Source of the DNA: Nostoc mirabile CHAB5784
GTDB taxonomy: Bacteria; Cyanobacteriota; Cyanobacteriia; Cyanobacteriales; Nostocaceae
Length of the DNA stretch: 64,000 nucleotides
Direction of reading: 5' to 3'
Assembly: GCF_020829645.1 (NCBI RefSeq)
Contig: NZ_JAIVFS010000001.1
Span: 183,655 to 247,654 of the forward strand
Both the position numbers and the translations under genes were made by a program. The notes beneath the pieces are model-generated. The model saw nothing but the letters and a program-made list of their open reading frames with translations, was not told the DNA's origin and ran no database searches. This document shows positions 27,374 through 36,766 of the stretch, in pieces; position 1 is the first letter of the stretch; each line of letters starts with the position of its first letter.

Positions 27374-27436
27374 GTGGACAAGACGTCCACCCCAAAAAAA
27401 TTAATCATCTCTTGTGGGGTGGGCGTCTCGCCCGCC
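27374..27436. repeat. GC-rich hairpin repeat
   Basis: GGACAAGACGTCCACCCC and GGGGTGGGCGTCTCGCCC form an imperfect stem between two convergent genes. The same GGGGTGGGC-type core occurs in the 123-bp elements. It may also act as a bidirectional terminator here. Confidence 0.45.
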
Positions 27437-27471
27437 CTATTTTCACTTTATTTTTGAATTGTTAATTATGC

Positions 27472-28341
27472 TTAAAAATACCTAGAGAAAAGCCAGATAA
27501 TCACTCCAGTTCCCAATACACAAATAATTCCCGCCAAACCAGCTAGGGGTTTTTTGTTCTTACCTGTGAACCAATCAGAGACTTTACCTGTATAAGTAAT
27601 TAATTCTGCTGTGTCTATGGTAGCGATCGCCCATATCCATCCCGCGTGCAGTCCCCAAGCTAAACCCAAATTGTTGCTAGAGGCAAAGCGTGCCAACACT
27701 AGCACCATTCCCATCAGCCACAATCCAGGGAGTTGAGGTGCGGTTTCGCGTTGCTCCCAAACTAGGTGTAGCAAGGCAAATATCAAGCTAGAAATTGCTG
27801 CTGCTACCCAAACTGGATAATCTTGTGCTAATTCAGTAAACAGGAAACCGCGAAAAACTAACTCTTCTATCCCACCGACTAATAACGCTATCAAGAAAAT
27901 CGGTAGCAAGATGGGTAGTAGTAACTTGAAATTCGTCTTTTCAAAAGAACACCAACCTAATCCGAATTGCCCACTAAATACAATAGCTAGGCTCATCACT
28001 CCCAAAGCAAAACCTAGTGCTAAAGAACCAAGAGTTGAAAGATTCCCAACAAAGCCGTAATCGGAAAAAGATTTATTGGTAAGCCAACTAACTCCCCATA
28101 GAATTAGGGGAGCTAATAGATAGAGTGACACCAATAACGGCATCTTTTGCTCTGGCTGCAAAAGTTTAGGGGGTTGCCAATTGAGCAATATTGCTGATAC
28201 TGTTGCCACTGGCAACCAGCAAACTATCCAGAAAATAAAAAATGCCATCACTACAACTAGTGCTGGTGCATTTTCCATAAACGCCAGTAAAGCGTTGACA
28301 GGAGACTCAAAGTAAGTTGTCAAAATAAACAAAAAAAACAC
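27472..28341 (-). CDS. CPBP-family intramembrane metalloprotease
   Basis: A 289-residue membrane protein with about eight hydrophobic helices. The CPBP (Abi) protease motifs are visible: EELVFRG (Glu-Glu and Arg), FALLHLVW (His), and GLHAGW (His). Members cleave prenylated or other peptides inside the membrane; many in cyanobacteria have no known substrate. The start is a GTG at 28341; the Met at 28278 would lose the first helix. A degenerate palindromic element lies immediately upstream. Confidence 0.87.
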   Translation of the reverse strand: MFFLFILTTYFESPVNALLAFMENAPALVVVMAFFIFWIVCWLPVATVSAILLNWQPPKLLQPEQKMPLLVSLYLLAPLILWGVSWLTNKSFSDYGFVGNLSTLGSLALGFALGVMSLAIVFSGQFGLGWCSFEKTNFKLLLPILLPIFLIALLVGGIEELVFRGFLFTELAQDYPVWVAAAISSLIFALLHLVWEQRETAPQLPGLWLMGMVLVLARFASSNNLGLAWGLHAGWIWAIATIDTAELITYTGKVSDWFTGKNKKPLAGLAGIICVLGTGVIIWLFSRYF

Positions 28342-28343
28342 GA

Positions 28344-28419
28344 TAGACTTCTTGCACTATAGATTTCTTGCTGATTAATCAAGACTCTACTAAATTTGGT
28401 GACTTTTGCAAGGGGTCTA
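28344..28419. repeat. Degenerate TAGACCTCTTGCA-type element
   Basis: Ends TAGACTTCTTGCA and TGCAAGGGGTCTA are imperfect versions of the ends of the element at 11384-11507. It is only 76 bases long, so it is likely an internally deleted or decayed copy. It lies next to the start of the protease gene and could influence its promoter. Confidence 0.5.
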
Positions 28420-28523
28420 ATCGTATTCTTCACTTGTGACAAAATTTTCTTCTAAATAGAGCTACTAGTACATCTCGGCGTAAATAAGCTACCCATTTGA
28501 AACGTCTAAAACCCTTATGCAAT

Positions 28524-28561
28524 GGTAATTACGAATTACGAATTACGAATTACGAATTACG
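28524..28561. repeat. AATTACG heptamer repeat
   Basis: About five head-to-tail copies of a 7-base unit (AATTACG). The same unit recurs at 46831-46868 and, in a short form, at about 50858-50876. This is a short tandem repeat class known in heterocyst-forming cyanobacteria. Confidence 0.85.
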
Positions 28562-28636
28562 CGAAGCGGTACTAGTTTGCTGTCGAGGTAAGGACAAGTT
28601 ATCATCACCTGAAACTTATCCCTACCATCAGCAAAT

Positions 28637-29074
28637 TTACTCTTCGTCTTCCAAATCTTCGTCCGATTCGTCGGAGTCTATATCTTGTGAGGTTAGTTTT
28701 TTGTCACTTTCACCGAGTTGAATCAGGTGAATATGTTTGTATCCCAACCTAATTTCAAACTCATCTCCAGCCTTTAAGCCCATTGCTTTGGTATATGTGG
28801 CACCAATCACAATCTGACCATTTTGATGGACACTAACGCGATATGTCGGTTCACGACCACGACCATCTTTAGGTGCTTCTGGACTTAGAGGAATCCCTCT
28901 AGCCGATAGCAAAGCGTCATAAAAATCAGTGAGATTGACACGAACCTGGTTATTCTTAGTAACAGTGTAATAGCCGCACTGTTTAGCTCTTTCTCGGCGT
29001 GGTAAAGTGGAAAGTTCTTTTACTTTAGCAAGTAGTGCTTTTCCGGTTAATGGCGCTGTTGCAGTTTCAGTCAT
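28637..29074 (-). CDS. AbrB-family transcriptional regulator (cyAbrB/CalA type)
   Basis: A 145-residue cyAbrB regulator. These cyanobacteria-specific AbrB-like proteins bind DNA broadly and control nitrogen, carbon and heterocyst-related genes. The start MTETATAPLTGKALL is the typical cyAbrB N-terminus, followed by RERAKQCGYYT, and the AbrB-like domain is at the C-terminal half (TYRVSVHQNGQIVIGATY ... GLKAGDEFEIRL). The protein ends in an acidic tail (DSDESDEDLEDEE). The longer frame from 29260 lacks homology and is not used. It is monocistronic, with a long gene-free region upstream. Confidence 0.93.
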   Translation of the reverse strand: MTETATAPLTGKALLAKVKELSTLPRRERAKQCGYYTVTKNNQVRVNLTDFYDALLSARGIPLSPEAPKDGRGREPTYRVSVHQNGQIVIGATYTKAMGLKAGDEFEIRLGYKHIHLIQLGESDKKLTSQDIDSDESDEDLEDEE

Positions 29075-30530
29075 TATGCTCAAATTATCCTTACTCTCTC
29101 CAAACTGATAAATGATGTAGTCAAATGCTGGCATTTTGCTTTTTAGCATTTGCATAGAGCTACTTAGGACTCTAGTGTAACGGGTCAATTCCTGCCGATA
29201 GGAGCCAAAAGCACTTCTATATATGGTTGTCCACAACCAATTAGAGGTCATAGTTGCCATAGAAATTCATTTTGCTGATTTCACGGCACTTTTAACCATT
29301 ATTCGCCATCAGAAATGAAATTATTTTCTCTTTTGGCGCTACTGTAGCGGTGTAACTTTCAGCCACCTTTACAAATTGGGTTAATTCTACTCCAAATAAG
29401 TCGTAGATCCCAAAAAATGCAGGTTTTCCACTTCTAGTGCTTGCCCTTTTGGCCAATGAGCAGGTAGAGTTTTCTCTACTCGTCCTCTTAAGCTTAGGAC
29501 AGCATAGTATTTCAATAGAGTCCTATGGGCATAAGCCCTTTCGTCCTGCCAGTAGAGACGCGAATTTTCTTGTCTCTACATTACGAATCAACAAAGCAGT
29601 AGTAGCCGCGCTGATACGGCTATTTATTCTGTTTTGTGTCTTCGTAATTTTATATTAAATACTAGCATGGACTAATAATAGCAAAATAGTTGTTTAATTT
29701 TGAATTAAAGTTGCTGGTAAATTTTTATTTAAATTCCTGGACTTAAAGCTTAGAAAAAGCAGTGAGGATTTTCCTAACCCTTTATTACAAGCGTGAGTAT
29801 TGCCATCTGCCTTTTATAAAAATTTATCTAATTTAGACGAGCAGTTTTGACCAATGTGTTAAATTCCAGATTTTCTTGATTGAGAGGAGGCAAAAATCTA
29901 AAAGTCTCACGCATCCGGGATTCCCGGTACAATAACTTTTATTTTAAAGTGGTGAGGATTTTTCCTCGGTTTATTATCTTTTGCTCAAAAGCAGTCAGAT
30001 AATTTTGTACGTCTGTCTATGGGAAGAATAAATCTCTTAACATATACCTAGCGCTTGATTGCCACTACTATATATTGAACATGCCCTTTTACACTTATAT
30101 ATAATCAAAAAATTCCGTCAAGCGGTAGCAGCTTCTGCTGAATTTTCTAGTTAGTTGCTCTGACTCAAGTTGACATCAAGACGTGTCGCTAACCTGATAT
30201 GCATTTAATTGGGATATGATCGCTAGGTCAGAGATGAAGGTAAACTGCTCTTTCCTTTACATTTCTAAACAGGTAAATTCAATGCAAAGCTATGATTACA
30301 TTTTTGGCGTTTTATCTGAGAATTTGACACAAATCTTGCCTATAGCGCTGCTACAAGTAAAGTTTGAATGGTTATCGTTAAACTAGAATCAGTCGCTCTT
30401 TCATAGTCAGCCTATTAACACCAGGCTTTGAATGAACAGCAAAAAAGTATAGCTCACTTTTCAGAACTACCTGCCTTTACTCATGATTTTTGAGGCTGGT
30501 GAAGCAATTTTAAAATTTTGGTTAGTCGTC
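29075..30530. other. About 1.4 kb without a supported gene
   Basis: This gap separates the cyAbrB gene from sdhB. It is AT-rich. The short palindrome AGGATTTTTCCT occurs in two similar contexts after GTG (about 29761 and 29951), and CCGGGATTCCCGG lies near 29913. One 34-codon frame at 30282-30386 (MQSYDYIFGVLS) has a weak AGG ahead of it; I do not call it. The space may carry long 5' leaders, promoters or small RNAs. Confidence 0.4.
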
Positions 30531-31538
30531 ATGGAAGTTATTTTTAAAATCATTCGACAGCAACAAAATTTCTCCCCTGTGGTGCAAACCTACCTCGTAG
30601 AGGCAGAACCAGGTAATACAATCCTGGATTGCCTCAATCATATTAAGTGGGAGCAAGATGGAACTTTGGCGTTTCGCAAAAATTGCCGTAATACAATTTG
30701 TGGTAGCTGTGCTATGCGAATAAATGGGCGTTCGGCTTTAGCTTGTAAAGAAAATGTTGGCAATGAACTTGCCAGATTACAACAAATACCATCATCCCAA
30801 ACTAAAGTAAATCCCATTCCCGAAATCACGATCGCTCCTCTGGGGAATATGCCCGTAATTAAAGATTTGGTTGTAGATATGAGCAGCTTCTGGAATAATC
30901 TAGAAGCAGTTGCTCCTTATGTGAGTACGGCAGCACGAAAAGTACCAGAAAGAGAGTTTTTGCAAACACCACAAGAGCGATCGCGCCTCGATCAAACTGG
31001 TAACTGTATTATGTGTGGTGCTTGTTACTCTGAATGCAACGCCCGTGAAGTTGATCCAAACTTTGTTGGCCCCCATGCCCTTGCCAAAGCTTACCGGATG
31101 GTAGCAGACTCCCGCGATAGCGACACCGAAAATCGTTTAGCAAGCTACAACGAAGGTACTAAAGGCGTATGGGGTTGTACCCGTTGTTTGTACTGCGATT
31201 CAGTTTGTCCAATGGAGGTTGCACCATTAGAACAAATCACCAAAATTAAACAAGAAATTCTCACCCACAAACAAGCCAGTGATAGTCGCTCAATTCGTCA
31301 CCGAAAAGTATTGGTGGATTTAGTTAAAGAAGGTGGTTGGATTGATGAACGTCAATTTGGTTTACAAGTTGTTGGTAACTACTTTAAAGATTTAAGAGGA
31401 TTACTCAGTCTTGCACCCCTCGGTTTGCGGATGATCCTCCGGGGTAAGTTTCCCTTGTCCTTTGAACCTTCACAAGGGACGGAACAAGTGCGATCGCTCA
31501 TTGAATCTGTGCAACAGGTAGAAGGGAGTAGGGAGTAG
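30531..31538 (+). CDS. sdhB: Succinate dehydrogenase/fumarate reductase iron-sulfur subunit
   Basis: A 335-residue iron-sulfur subunit of succinate dehydrogenase, passing electrons from the flavin subunit to quinone in the thylakoid or plasma membrane. The 2Fe-2S cysteines lie in NCRNTICGSC (Cys52, 57, 60) and at Cys72. Two further clusters follow in CIMCGACYSEC and CTRCLYCDSVCP. I chose Met at 30531 (MEVIFKIIRQ) because the family begins there; a frame from 30483 adds 16 unrelated residues. No sdhA is adjacent, which is normal in cyanobacteria. Confidence 0.93.
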   Translation: MEVIFKIIRQQQNFSPVVQTYLVEAEPGNTILDCLNHIKWEQDGTLAFRKNCRNTICGSCAMRINGRSALACKENVGNELARLQQIPSSQTKVNPIPEITIAPLGNMPVIKDLVVDMSSFWNNLEAVAPYVSTAARKVPEREFLQTPQERSRLDQTGNCIMCGACYSECNAREVDPNFVGPHALAKAYRMVADSRDSDTENRLASYNEGTKGVWGCTRCLYCDSVCPMEVAPLEQITKIKQEILTHKQASDSRSIRHRKVLVDLVKEGGWIDERQFGLQVVGNYFKDLRGLLSLAPLGLRMILRGKFPLSFEPSQGTEQVRSLIESVQQVEGSRE

Positions 31539-31562
31539 GGAATAGGGAATAGGGAATAGAGA
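31536..31562. repeat. GGGAATA heptamer repeat
   Basis: About three to four copies of a 7-base unit (GGGAATA) overlap the sdhB stop region. Same heptamer class as the other short tandem repeats in the window. Confidence 0.6.
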
Positions 31563-31601
31563 ATTTTCTTTCACCACTCCCCACTCCCCACTCCCCATTC
31601 T

Positions 31602-32126
31602 TCAACGCGGTTCTTGAGGTATATTCAACGGTTGTCCATAACGGTCATATACTAAAACATCCCACTGCCCGTTGTTACTGGATTCAAAAGCAATCCTACT
31701 ACCATCAGCGCTAATTGTAGGGTTGCGGACTTCAGATTGTAGGTTATTAGTCAAATTTCGTGATTGGCGTGTTTCCCTGTCGTAGAGAAAAATAGCCGAT
31801 CGCCCCTGACGGCTAGCACCAAACACTACATAACGACCATCTTGGGAAACGCTAGGATGAGTTGCGATCGCATCAAAGGAATTTAAACCTGGCAAATCAA
31901 CCAAATCACGAGTCACTGTATCAAACATATAAACATCTTGGCTACCGCGTCGGTCAGTAATAAAAACAATGTATCTCCCAGAAATTTGGGGGTTTAATTC
32001 CGACGCTAAACTATTAAGACTCCGCCCTCCCGGATCAAAGGGATAACTCAAAAGGCGAGGGTAGCCAAAACACCCAGTCAATAAACTTAAGGATAAAAAT
32101 ATAGGTATAAAAAAAACACGTTTCAT
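31602..32126 (-). CDS. TolB-like beta-propeller lipoprotein
   Basis: A 174-residue protein with a signal peptide ending in the lipobox LLTGC, so it is a probable lipoprotein. It contains at least three TolB/WD40-like blades: GRYIVFITDRRGSQDVYMFD, DGRYVVFGASRQGRSAIFLYD, and DGSRIAFESSNNGQWDVLVYD. It is short compared with complete propellers and may combine with others. The gene upstream on the same strand encodes a paralogue with the same layout. I chose Met at 32126 (MKRVFFIPIF). Function unknown. Confidence 0.8.
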   Translation of the reverse strand: MKRVFFIPIFLSLSLLTGCFGYPRLLSYPFDPGGRSLNSLASELNPQISGRYIVFITDRRGSQDVYMFDTVTRDLVDLPGLNSFDAIATHPSVSQDGRYVVFGASRQGRSAIFLYDRETRQSRNLTNNLQSEVRNPTISADGSRIAFESSNNGQWDVLVYDRYGQPLNIPQEPR

Positions 32127-32128
32127 AT

Positions 32129-32262
32129 AATTAGTCATTAGTCATTAGTCATTAGTCATTAGTCAATAGTCTCACAACTCCTAACTCCTAACTCCTGTAC
32201 AGACGCGATTAATCGCGTCTCTAACTCCTGTACAGACGCGATTAATCGCGTCTCTAACTCCT
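32129..32262. repeat. Heptamer run and duplicated 33-bp unit between paralogues
   Basis: Begins with several TAGTCAT heptamers (about 32129-32165). Then ACTCCTGTAC plus the palindrome AGACGCGATTAATCGCGTCT occurs twice in tandem (palindromes at 32201-32220 and 32234-32253). The same palindrome is repeated at 42110-42190. No gene. Confidence 0.8.
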
Positions 32263-32267
32263 AACTC

Positions 32268-32828
32268 CTACGGAGGTGAACCTACAGTTGCACCATTAGG
32301 AATATCTAACTCAATATTTGGCCCTCGGTCTAGGACTTCAATATCCCACTGACCATGGCTGGCGGTTTCAAAAACAACATAACGTCCATCTGGGCTGATA
32401 TTTGGTTTTCTGACCCAGCCGCGATAGGTTGGTGTGACGATTTGCGACTGTTGCGTAGCGCGATCGTAAAGCGCCACCACTGGTCTACCTTGGTCACTAG
32501 TAAGATAAGCAATATAACGCCCGGTGTAGCTCAAGCTAGGACTTTCGGCAATTGTCTCCGCTCGGTTTATGCCTGGTGTACTAATAAACAGTTGCCTCTC
32601 CACATCGAAAACCAGTAGTTGCTGATTACCATTCCGATTAGATACAAACGCTAAAAAGCGCCCATTTCCACTCAAAGCAGGTTGCTCCTCGGTGTAGCGA
32701 CTGTTGAGGGAAGTAGGCCCTATAGGAATATTGTTAGAACCACAAGATGCAAGCAAACTAGTTAAACCAAAAACCAGGCTCCAATGAATTGGTCTTTGGA
32801 GCCAAAATGTAGGCGTAAATTTTTCCAC
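32268..32828 (-). CDS. TolB-like beta-propeller lipoprotein (paralogue)
   Basis: A 186-residue protein with a lipobox LLASC after a hydrophobic signal segment. Blade-like units are GNGRFLAFVSNRNGNQQLLVFD, TGRYIAYLTSDQGRPVVALYD and DGRYVVFETASHGQWDIEVLD, matching those of the downstream gene. The two genes probably arose by duplication and lie 141 bases apart, separated by repeats. Likely exported and membrane-anchored; role unknown. Confidence 0.8.
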   Translation of the reverse strand: MEKFTPTFWLQRPIHWSLVFGLTSLLASCGSNNIPIGPTSLNSRYTEEQPALSGNGRFLAFVSNRNGNQQLLVFDVERQLFISTPGINRAETIAESPSLSYTGRYIAYLTSDQGRPVVALYDRATQQSQIVTPTYRGWVRKPNISPDGRYVVFETASHGQWDIEVLDRGPNIELDIPNGATVGSPP

Positions 32829-32875
32829 CTCAACTGTTTTCCGTCGCCTCTAAACCTACTTCCACGCCAACTATT

Positions 32876-33802
32876 TTAAACATCGTCATTAAAATCGGTC
32901 GAATTATCTCGCCCCTCATTTGGCATTTCAACCGGGTTGTATGGCACATAATCAGTTGGGATCGCCTCATCATCTTCGCGCGGTCTTCGAGGAGTTGAGT
33001 CCGTTGGTGGACGACGCCTTCTTGGTCTGGGAGCAACATCATCTTCACGATTTTCTGGACGCCCAGACCCGTTATTATTACGGCGAGAAGGTTTTCTGAC
33101 TTCCCCTCCCGAACTTTCCCAATCATCAACTTGCCTAGATGAAGAACCCCAATTTTCTTCTTCAGAGCTTTCAGAAGGGCGATTCACAGGACGGCCAGAA
33201 GTCCGCCGCCGCGTTCTATCAGCTGGAGCCTGTCTTTCACTACTGCTACTACTGCTGCTGTTGCGGCGTTCTGAACGGCGGGGGGGTTGCTCTTCGTAGT
33301 AGTTATCACGAGTGGAAATCTCATCCCTGCTACCCCGAATCCGGGCACGCACGGGGCGTTCCTCCTCGTCTTCATAAGGCAATGGATCTAAGTCTGCATC
33401 CATTTCAGCTTGATACTTTCTGCGATCATTGTACGAATAGCGATCGCTAACCGGTCGGTCTTCGTCCACAATCGGAGTGTTGCGCTTTGCTTGCTGGGTA
33501 GCTATACTCCGCAGACGAATACTTTCAACTGCAAAAAACACAGTTGTGCCAACTAAAAGCAATTGACCAAATTGTAGAATCGGGTCTAACCGCCATCCTT
33601 GAAACACGAGAATGAAGCCGCAGAGCAAGCCGACTGCCGCAAAAAAGATATCTTGATCTCGTGACAATTCTGGACGCACAGTGCGGAGAAAATACAGTGC
33701 TGCCCCAGCCACAGCCAGGAAAATTCCTAGAATACTGGCTGAGTTTGCCCCAAAATTTACCTGAGCCAGAAAACTGGCTGAGTTCAGCCCAAAATTTATC
33801 AT
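32876..33802 (-). CDS. ycf66: Ycf66 family protein
   Basis: A 308-residue protein whose N-terminal 95 residues have three hydrophobic segments (ILGIFLAVAGAALYFL, FAAVGLLCGFILVFQGW, GQLLLVGTTVFFAV) in the Ycf66 pattern known from cyanobacteria and some plastids. The rest is a very polar, Arg/Ser/Pro/Glu-rich tail predicted to be disordered. The function of Ycf66 is unknown. The gene lies on the same strand as psbX, about 245 bases downstream of it, an arrangement that suggests a photosynthetic context. Confidence 0.88.
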   Translation of the reverse strand: MINFGLNSASFLAQVNFGANSASILGIFLAVAGAALYFLRTVRPELSRDQDIFFAAVGLLCGFILVFQGWRLDPILQFGQLLLVGTTVFFAVESIRLRSIATQQAKRNTPIVDEDRPVSDRYSYNDRRKYQAEMDADLDPLPYEDEEERPVRARIRGSRDEISTRDNYYEEQPPRRSERRNSSSSSSSERQAPADRTRRRTSGRPVNRPSESSEEENWGSSSRQVDDWESSGGEVRKPSRRNNNGSGRPENREDDVAPRPRRRRPPTDSTPRRPREDDEAIPTDYVPYNPVEMPNEGRDNSTDFNDDV

Positions 33803-34020
33803 TGCTGTTTTCCCAATATCAAATCTATGTTAGCGAGTCACAATTAAAATCACTACTGTAATTAGAGACGATATATTGAAGCTTCAAAGCCTCTGGCAAA
33901 GAAGCTCTGAAGCTGTTCACCGAAAAATAAAAAAACCTATGTCTGTCAGCTACAACTGCCACTAGCGGCAAACACTGCTGCTTTTAGGGCAATTATAAAT
34001 ACCTGACAGACAATCGGTTA

Positions 34021-34041
34021 TGAGAGTTGAATTAACTCTCA
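34021..34041. terminator. Short inverted repeat after psbX
   Basis: TGAGAGTT and AACTCTCA form a stem about 7 bases after the psbX stop. It could be a terminator for psbX or stabilise the transcript end, though no T-run is present. Confidence 0.45.
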
Positions 34042-34047
34042 CAAGCA

Positions 34048-34167
34048 TTATGAACGCTGGATTTTATCTTTTTGGCTAATGAAAATTAGACCAACCGTAG
34101 CGGGGATTACAACAATTGCAGTACCCCATAGCAGACTCCAAAGAAAATTTGCTAAAGAAGGCGTCAT
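34048..34167 (-). CDS. psbX: Photosystem II protein PsbX
   Basis: A 39-residue single-span membrane protein. The sequence starts MTPSLANFLWSLLWGTA and continues through a hydrophobic segment (IVVIPATVGLIFI) to SQKDKIQRS. This is the PsbX subunit, a small peripheral component of photosystem II near cytochrome b559 that influences plastoquinone turnover. The gene is too short for ordinary ORF length cut-offs. The ATG at 34167 and TAA at 34048-34050 are clear. It lies upstream of ycf66 on the same strand. Confidence 0.93.
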   Translation of the reverse strand: MTPSLANFLWSLLWGTAIVVIPATVGLIFISQKDKIQRS

Positions 34168-34426
34168 ACTTCTAAACCTTTTTTTACACACTTCATCCTA
34201 ATTTTAATAGTGTATTACTTTCTTGAGAAGCCTCTAACTCTGAACTGCCAAACTTGGTAACTGCTGTGAGGGAGTTTGCTTTTGTATTTCACAAGGAAGT
34301 GGCAGCATTTGGTTAAAATGATGATAAGAGTGCTTTACAAAGCTTCAAATTTTGTGGCGTTAGCGAAGCGCGGCTTGCCGTTCGCCTAAGTTTTTCTTTC
34401 TTTACGATAGATAGTATCTTAAACCA

Positions 34427-34720
34427 ATGACTGGTGTTGACCTGACTGCTTGGATTCTTGGCCCTGTGTTAGGGCTGATGACATTTTTATTTATATTTCG
34501 CATCATTCTCACTTGGTATCCGCAAGTGAATCTGAATCGTTTGCCCTTTAATTTAATAGCTTGGCCTACCGAACCATTTTTAGTGCCATTGCGAAAACTG
34601 GTACAACCTATAGGCGGAGTGGACATTACACCTATTATTTGGGTTGGTATCTTCAGTCTGGTGCGAGAAATATTACTAGGTCAGCAAGGATTACTGACAA
34701 TGCTGGCTCGTGTAAATTAG
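34427..34720 (+). CDS. YggT family (Ycf19-like) membrane protein
   Basis: A 97-residue membrane protein with two hydrophobic regions (LGPVLGLMTFLFIFRIIL and ITPIIWVGIFSLVREILL) separated by the family motif WPTEPFLVPLRKLVQPIGG. YggT/Ycf19 proteins are found in bacteria and plastids; cyanobacterial members have been linked to thylakoid or nucleoid organisation. The ATG at 34427 is the likely start. Right after the gene come GGGCAT heptamer runs. Confidence 0.92.
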   Translation: MTGVDLTAWILGPVLGLMTFLFIFRIILTWYPQVNLNRLPFNLIAWPTEPFLVPLRKLVQPIGGVDITPIIWVGIFSLVREILLGQQGLLTMLARVN

Positions 34721-34819
34721 GCATGGGGCATGGGGCATTGGGCATTGGGAAGAGGCAGAGGTGCAGTTCTTGCTGGGAGCAGAGGGGAAAGAGGTAATTT
34801 TTTATTCTCCTCCCACTCC
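34721..34819. repeat. GCATGGG-type heptamer run
   Basis: Starts at the stop codon of the YggT gene with GCATGGGGCATGGGGCATTG-type units of 7 bases. Similar units are found inside the tilS coding region at 51619-51645. Confidence 0.7.
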
Positions 34820-35376
34820 CAATACGGTTCGGTTAGTATATTTGGCTCTCGGAGATCCCCCCAACCCACGCCAGTCGCTCCACTTGGGGAGACCCCAAGA
34901 CCGCGCTGGCTCCCCTTAAAAAAGCAGGGCTGTTTCATTCCATTTCAGACAGGATTTGTCAAGATGGTTAGCGAGAAAATTGTAAGTAAGGGTGACGATA
35001 AGATGAATATTTAAGCACTTAAATATCAGTAAAATAGTTCATTTTATCGGCACGCTGGTAACAAAATAACCAATTTTTAACAGTTATCAGTTATCAGTTA
35101 TCAGTTATCAGTTAAGAATTTGATTGTCAATTGGGAGTCAGAGTCCCCCACAACTAAGCAAGTGGTGTTTGAAGTCGCTTTCAAAATTTGAGCACTTAAA
35201 CCGTGATAACTGATAACTGTTGACTGTTCACTGTTTTAATTGCTAGAACCCTTGATTTTTAAAGCTCTTTCGGGAATGAAACAGCCCTGCCTTAAAAAAG
35301 GGGGGGCTTTTCCTCGTATTTACCCCCAATTTATCGGGGTCGCCGTAGGCGGGGGGATCTTAACCGAACCGTATTG
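34820..35376. mobile_element. Long inverted-repeat element with CAATACGGTTCGGTTA ends
   Basis: The 16-base end CAATACGGTTCGGTTA at 34820-34835 is perfectly mirrored at 35361-35376. Nearer the centre, GCAGGGCTGTTTCATTCC (about 34924-34941) is mirrored at about 35273-35290. The arms are about 120 bases and the loop about 330 bases. The loop contains CAGTTAT heptamers (about 35082-35114) and no convincing gene. I read it as a non-autonomous element or a pair of facing copies. Confidence 0.65.
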
Positions 35377-35422
35377 CCCCCACTCCCCACTCCCTGCTCC
35401 CCACTCCCCACTTCCTACTCCC

Positions 35423-36766
35423 CTAGCCGTTCATCTCCTGGACAAAACTTGTATAGACATTACCCTGCAAAAATTGTGGAGTTTCCATAATTCTTTGATG
35501 AAACCCAATGGTGGTGGGTAGTCCAGTGATGGCACATTCCCGGAGTGCGCGTTTCATGCGGTTAATAGCAGTGGGTCGGTCTGGGGCCCAAACAATTAAC
35601 TTGCCGATCAAAGAATCGTAGTAAGGCGGGATTTGGTAATCTGTGTAAACGTGGGAATCAATGCGAACACCAGGGCCTCCAGGGGGCAGATAGCCACTTA
35701 TCCGTCCCGGAGAAGGGCGAAAGTCGTGATCTGGGTCTTCAGCGTTGATCCGGCACTCAATCGAATGACCCCGCAAAACTACTTGCTCTTGGGTAAGTTT
35801 AAGTCTTTCCCCTTGGGCAATCCGAATTTGTTCGGCAACCAAGTCTATTCCAGTAATCATCTCTGTTACAGGATGTTCTACTTGAATCCGGGTGTTCATT
35901 TCCATAAAGTAGAATTTACCGGATCTATCCAAGAGAAACTCGATAGTACCCGCCCCACTGTAATTAATGAATTGGGCAGCTTTGACAGCAGCTTGTCCCA
36001 TTTTCTCACGCAGGTCTTGGTCGAGAGCCGGACTTGGTGCTTCTTCTAGTAGCTTTTGATTCCGGCGTTGAATTGAGCAATCCCGTTCGCCCAAGTGGAT
36101 GACATTACCGTAGTTATCCGCCAAAATTTGAAATTCGATGTGGCGGGGACGTTCAATAAATTTCTCTATGTAAACGCCAGAATTACCAAAAGCTGCTCCT
36201 GCTTCGCCTTGGGCTGCTAAGAAAAGTTTGACAAATTCATCTTCAGAACGAACTAGGCGCATACCCCGTCCACCACCCCCGGCTGTGGCTTTGATCATCA
36301 CTGGATAGCCCATATCCTTGGCAAATTTTAATCCTTCTTCCTCGGATTCTACTAACCCCTCACTACCTGGTACTGTTGGAACTCCAGCTTTTTGCATGGT
36401 TTCTTTGGCAGTGGATTTATCCCCCATAAGCTTTATAGCTTCTGGAGTTGGGCCGATAAAAGCAATATGATGGTCGGCACAGATTTCCGCAAACCGGGCA
36501 TTTTCTGCCAAAAAGCCATAGCCTGGATGAATCGCAGTCGCATTGCGTGTCAGTGCGGCAGCAATAATATTGGGAATATTCAAATAACTTTTACTGCTAG
36601 CAGGTTCGCCAATGCAAACCGCTTCATCAGCAAGTTGGACGTGGAGAGCATTCCGGTCAACGGTGGAATGAACCGCGACTGTCGCAATCCCCATTTCTTC
36701 ACAGGCGCGGAGAATACGAAGGGCGATTTCTCCCCGATTGGCAATTAATATTTTGTCAAACTTCAT
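35423..36766 (-). CDS. accC: Acetyl-CoA carboxylase, biotin carboxylase subunit
   Basis: A 447-residue biotin carboxylase that carboxylates the biotin on AccB with bicarbonate and ATP, the first step of fatty acid synthesis. The N-terminal [19 protein letters not shown], the ATP-grasp Gly-rich loop [28 protein letters not shown] and [13 protein letters not shown] are diagnostic. The protein is full length. The ATG at 36766 is the standard start. It is transcribed away from tRNA-Leu. Confidence 0.98.
   Translation of the reverse strand: MKFDKILIANRGEIALRILRACEEMGIATVAVHSTVDRNALHVQLADEAVCIGEPASSKSYLNIPNIIAAALTRNATAIHPGYGFLAENARFAEICADHHIAFIGPTPEAIKLMGDKSTAKETMQKAGVPTVPGSEGLVESEEEGLKFAKDMGYPVMIKATAGGGGRGMRLVRSEDEFVKLFLAAQGEAGAAFGNSGVYIEKFIERPRHIEFQILADNYGNVIHLGERDCSIQRRNQKLLEEAPSPALDQDLREKMGQAAVKAAQFINYSGAGTIEFLLDRSGKFYFMEMNTRIQVEHPVTEMITGIDLVAEQIRIAQGERLKLTQEQVVLRGHSIECRINAEDPDHDFRPSPGRISGYLPPGGPGVRIDSHVYTDYQIPPYYDSLIGKLIVWAPDRPTAINRMKRALRECAITGLPTTIGFHQRIMETPQFLQGNVYTSFVQEMNG

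Noticed and set aside
28637..29260. 207-codon version of the cyAbrB regulator
   Set aside because: cyAbrB proteins begin at MTETATAPLTG; the upstream 62 codons show no similarity to the family.
29437..29658. 73-codon frame in the gap before sdhB
   Set aside because: No binding site, no recognisable family, composition like the non-coding surroundings.
30282..30386. 34-codon frame starting MQSYDYIFGVLS
   Set aside because: Only a weak AGG upstream and no family recognised; left as a note in the gap entry.
34717..35014. Overlapping short frames after the YggT gene
   Set aside because: Composed of heptamer runs and the inverted-repeat element.
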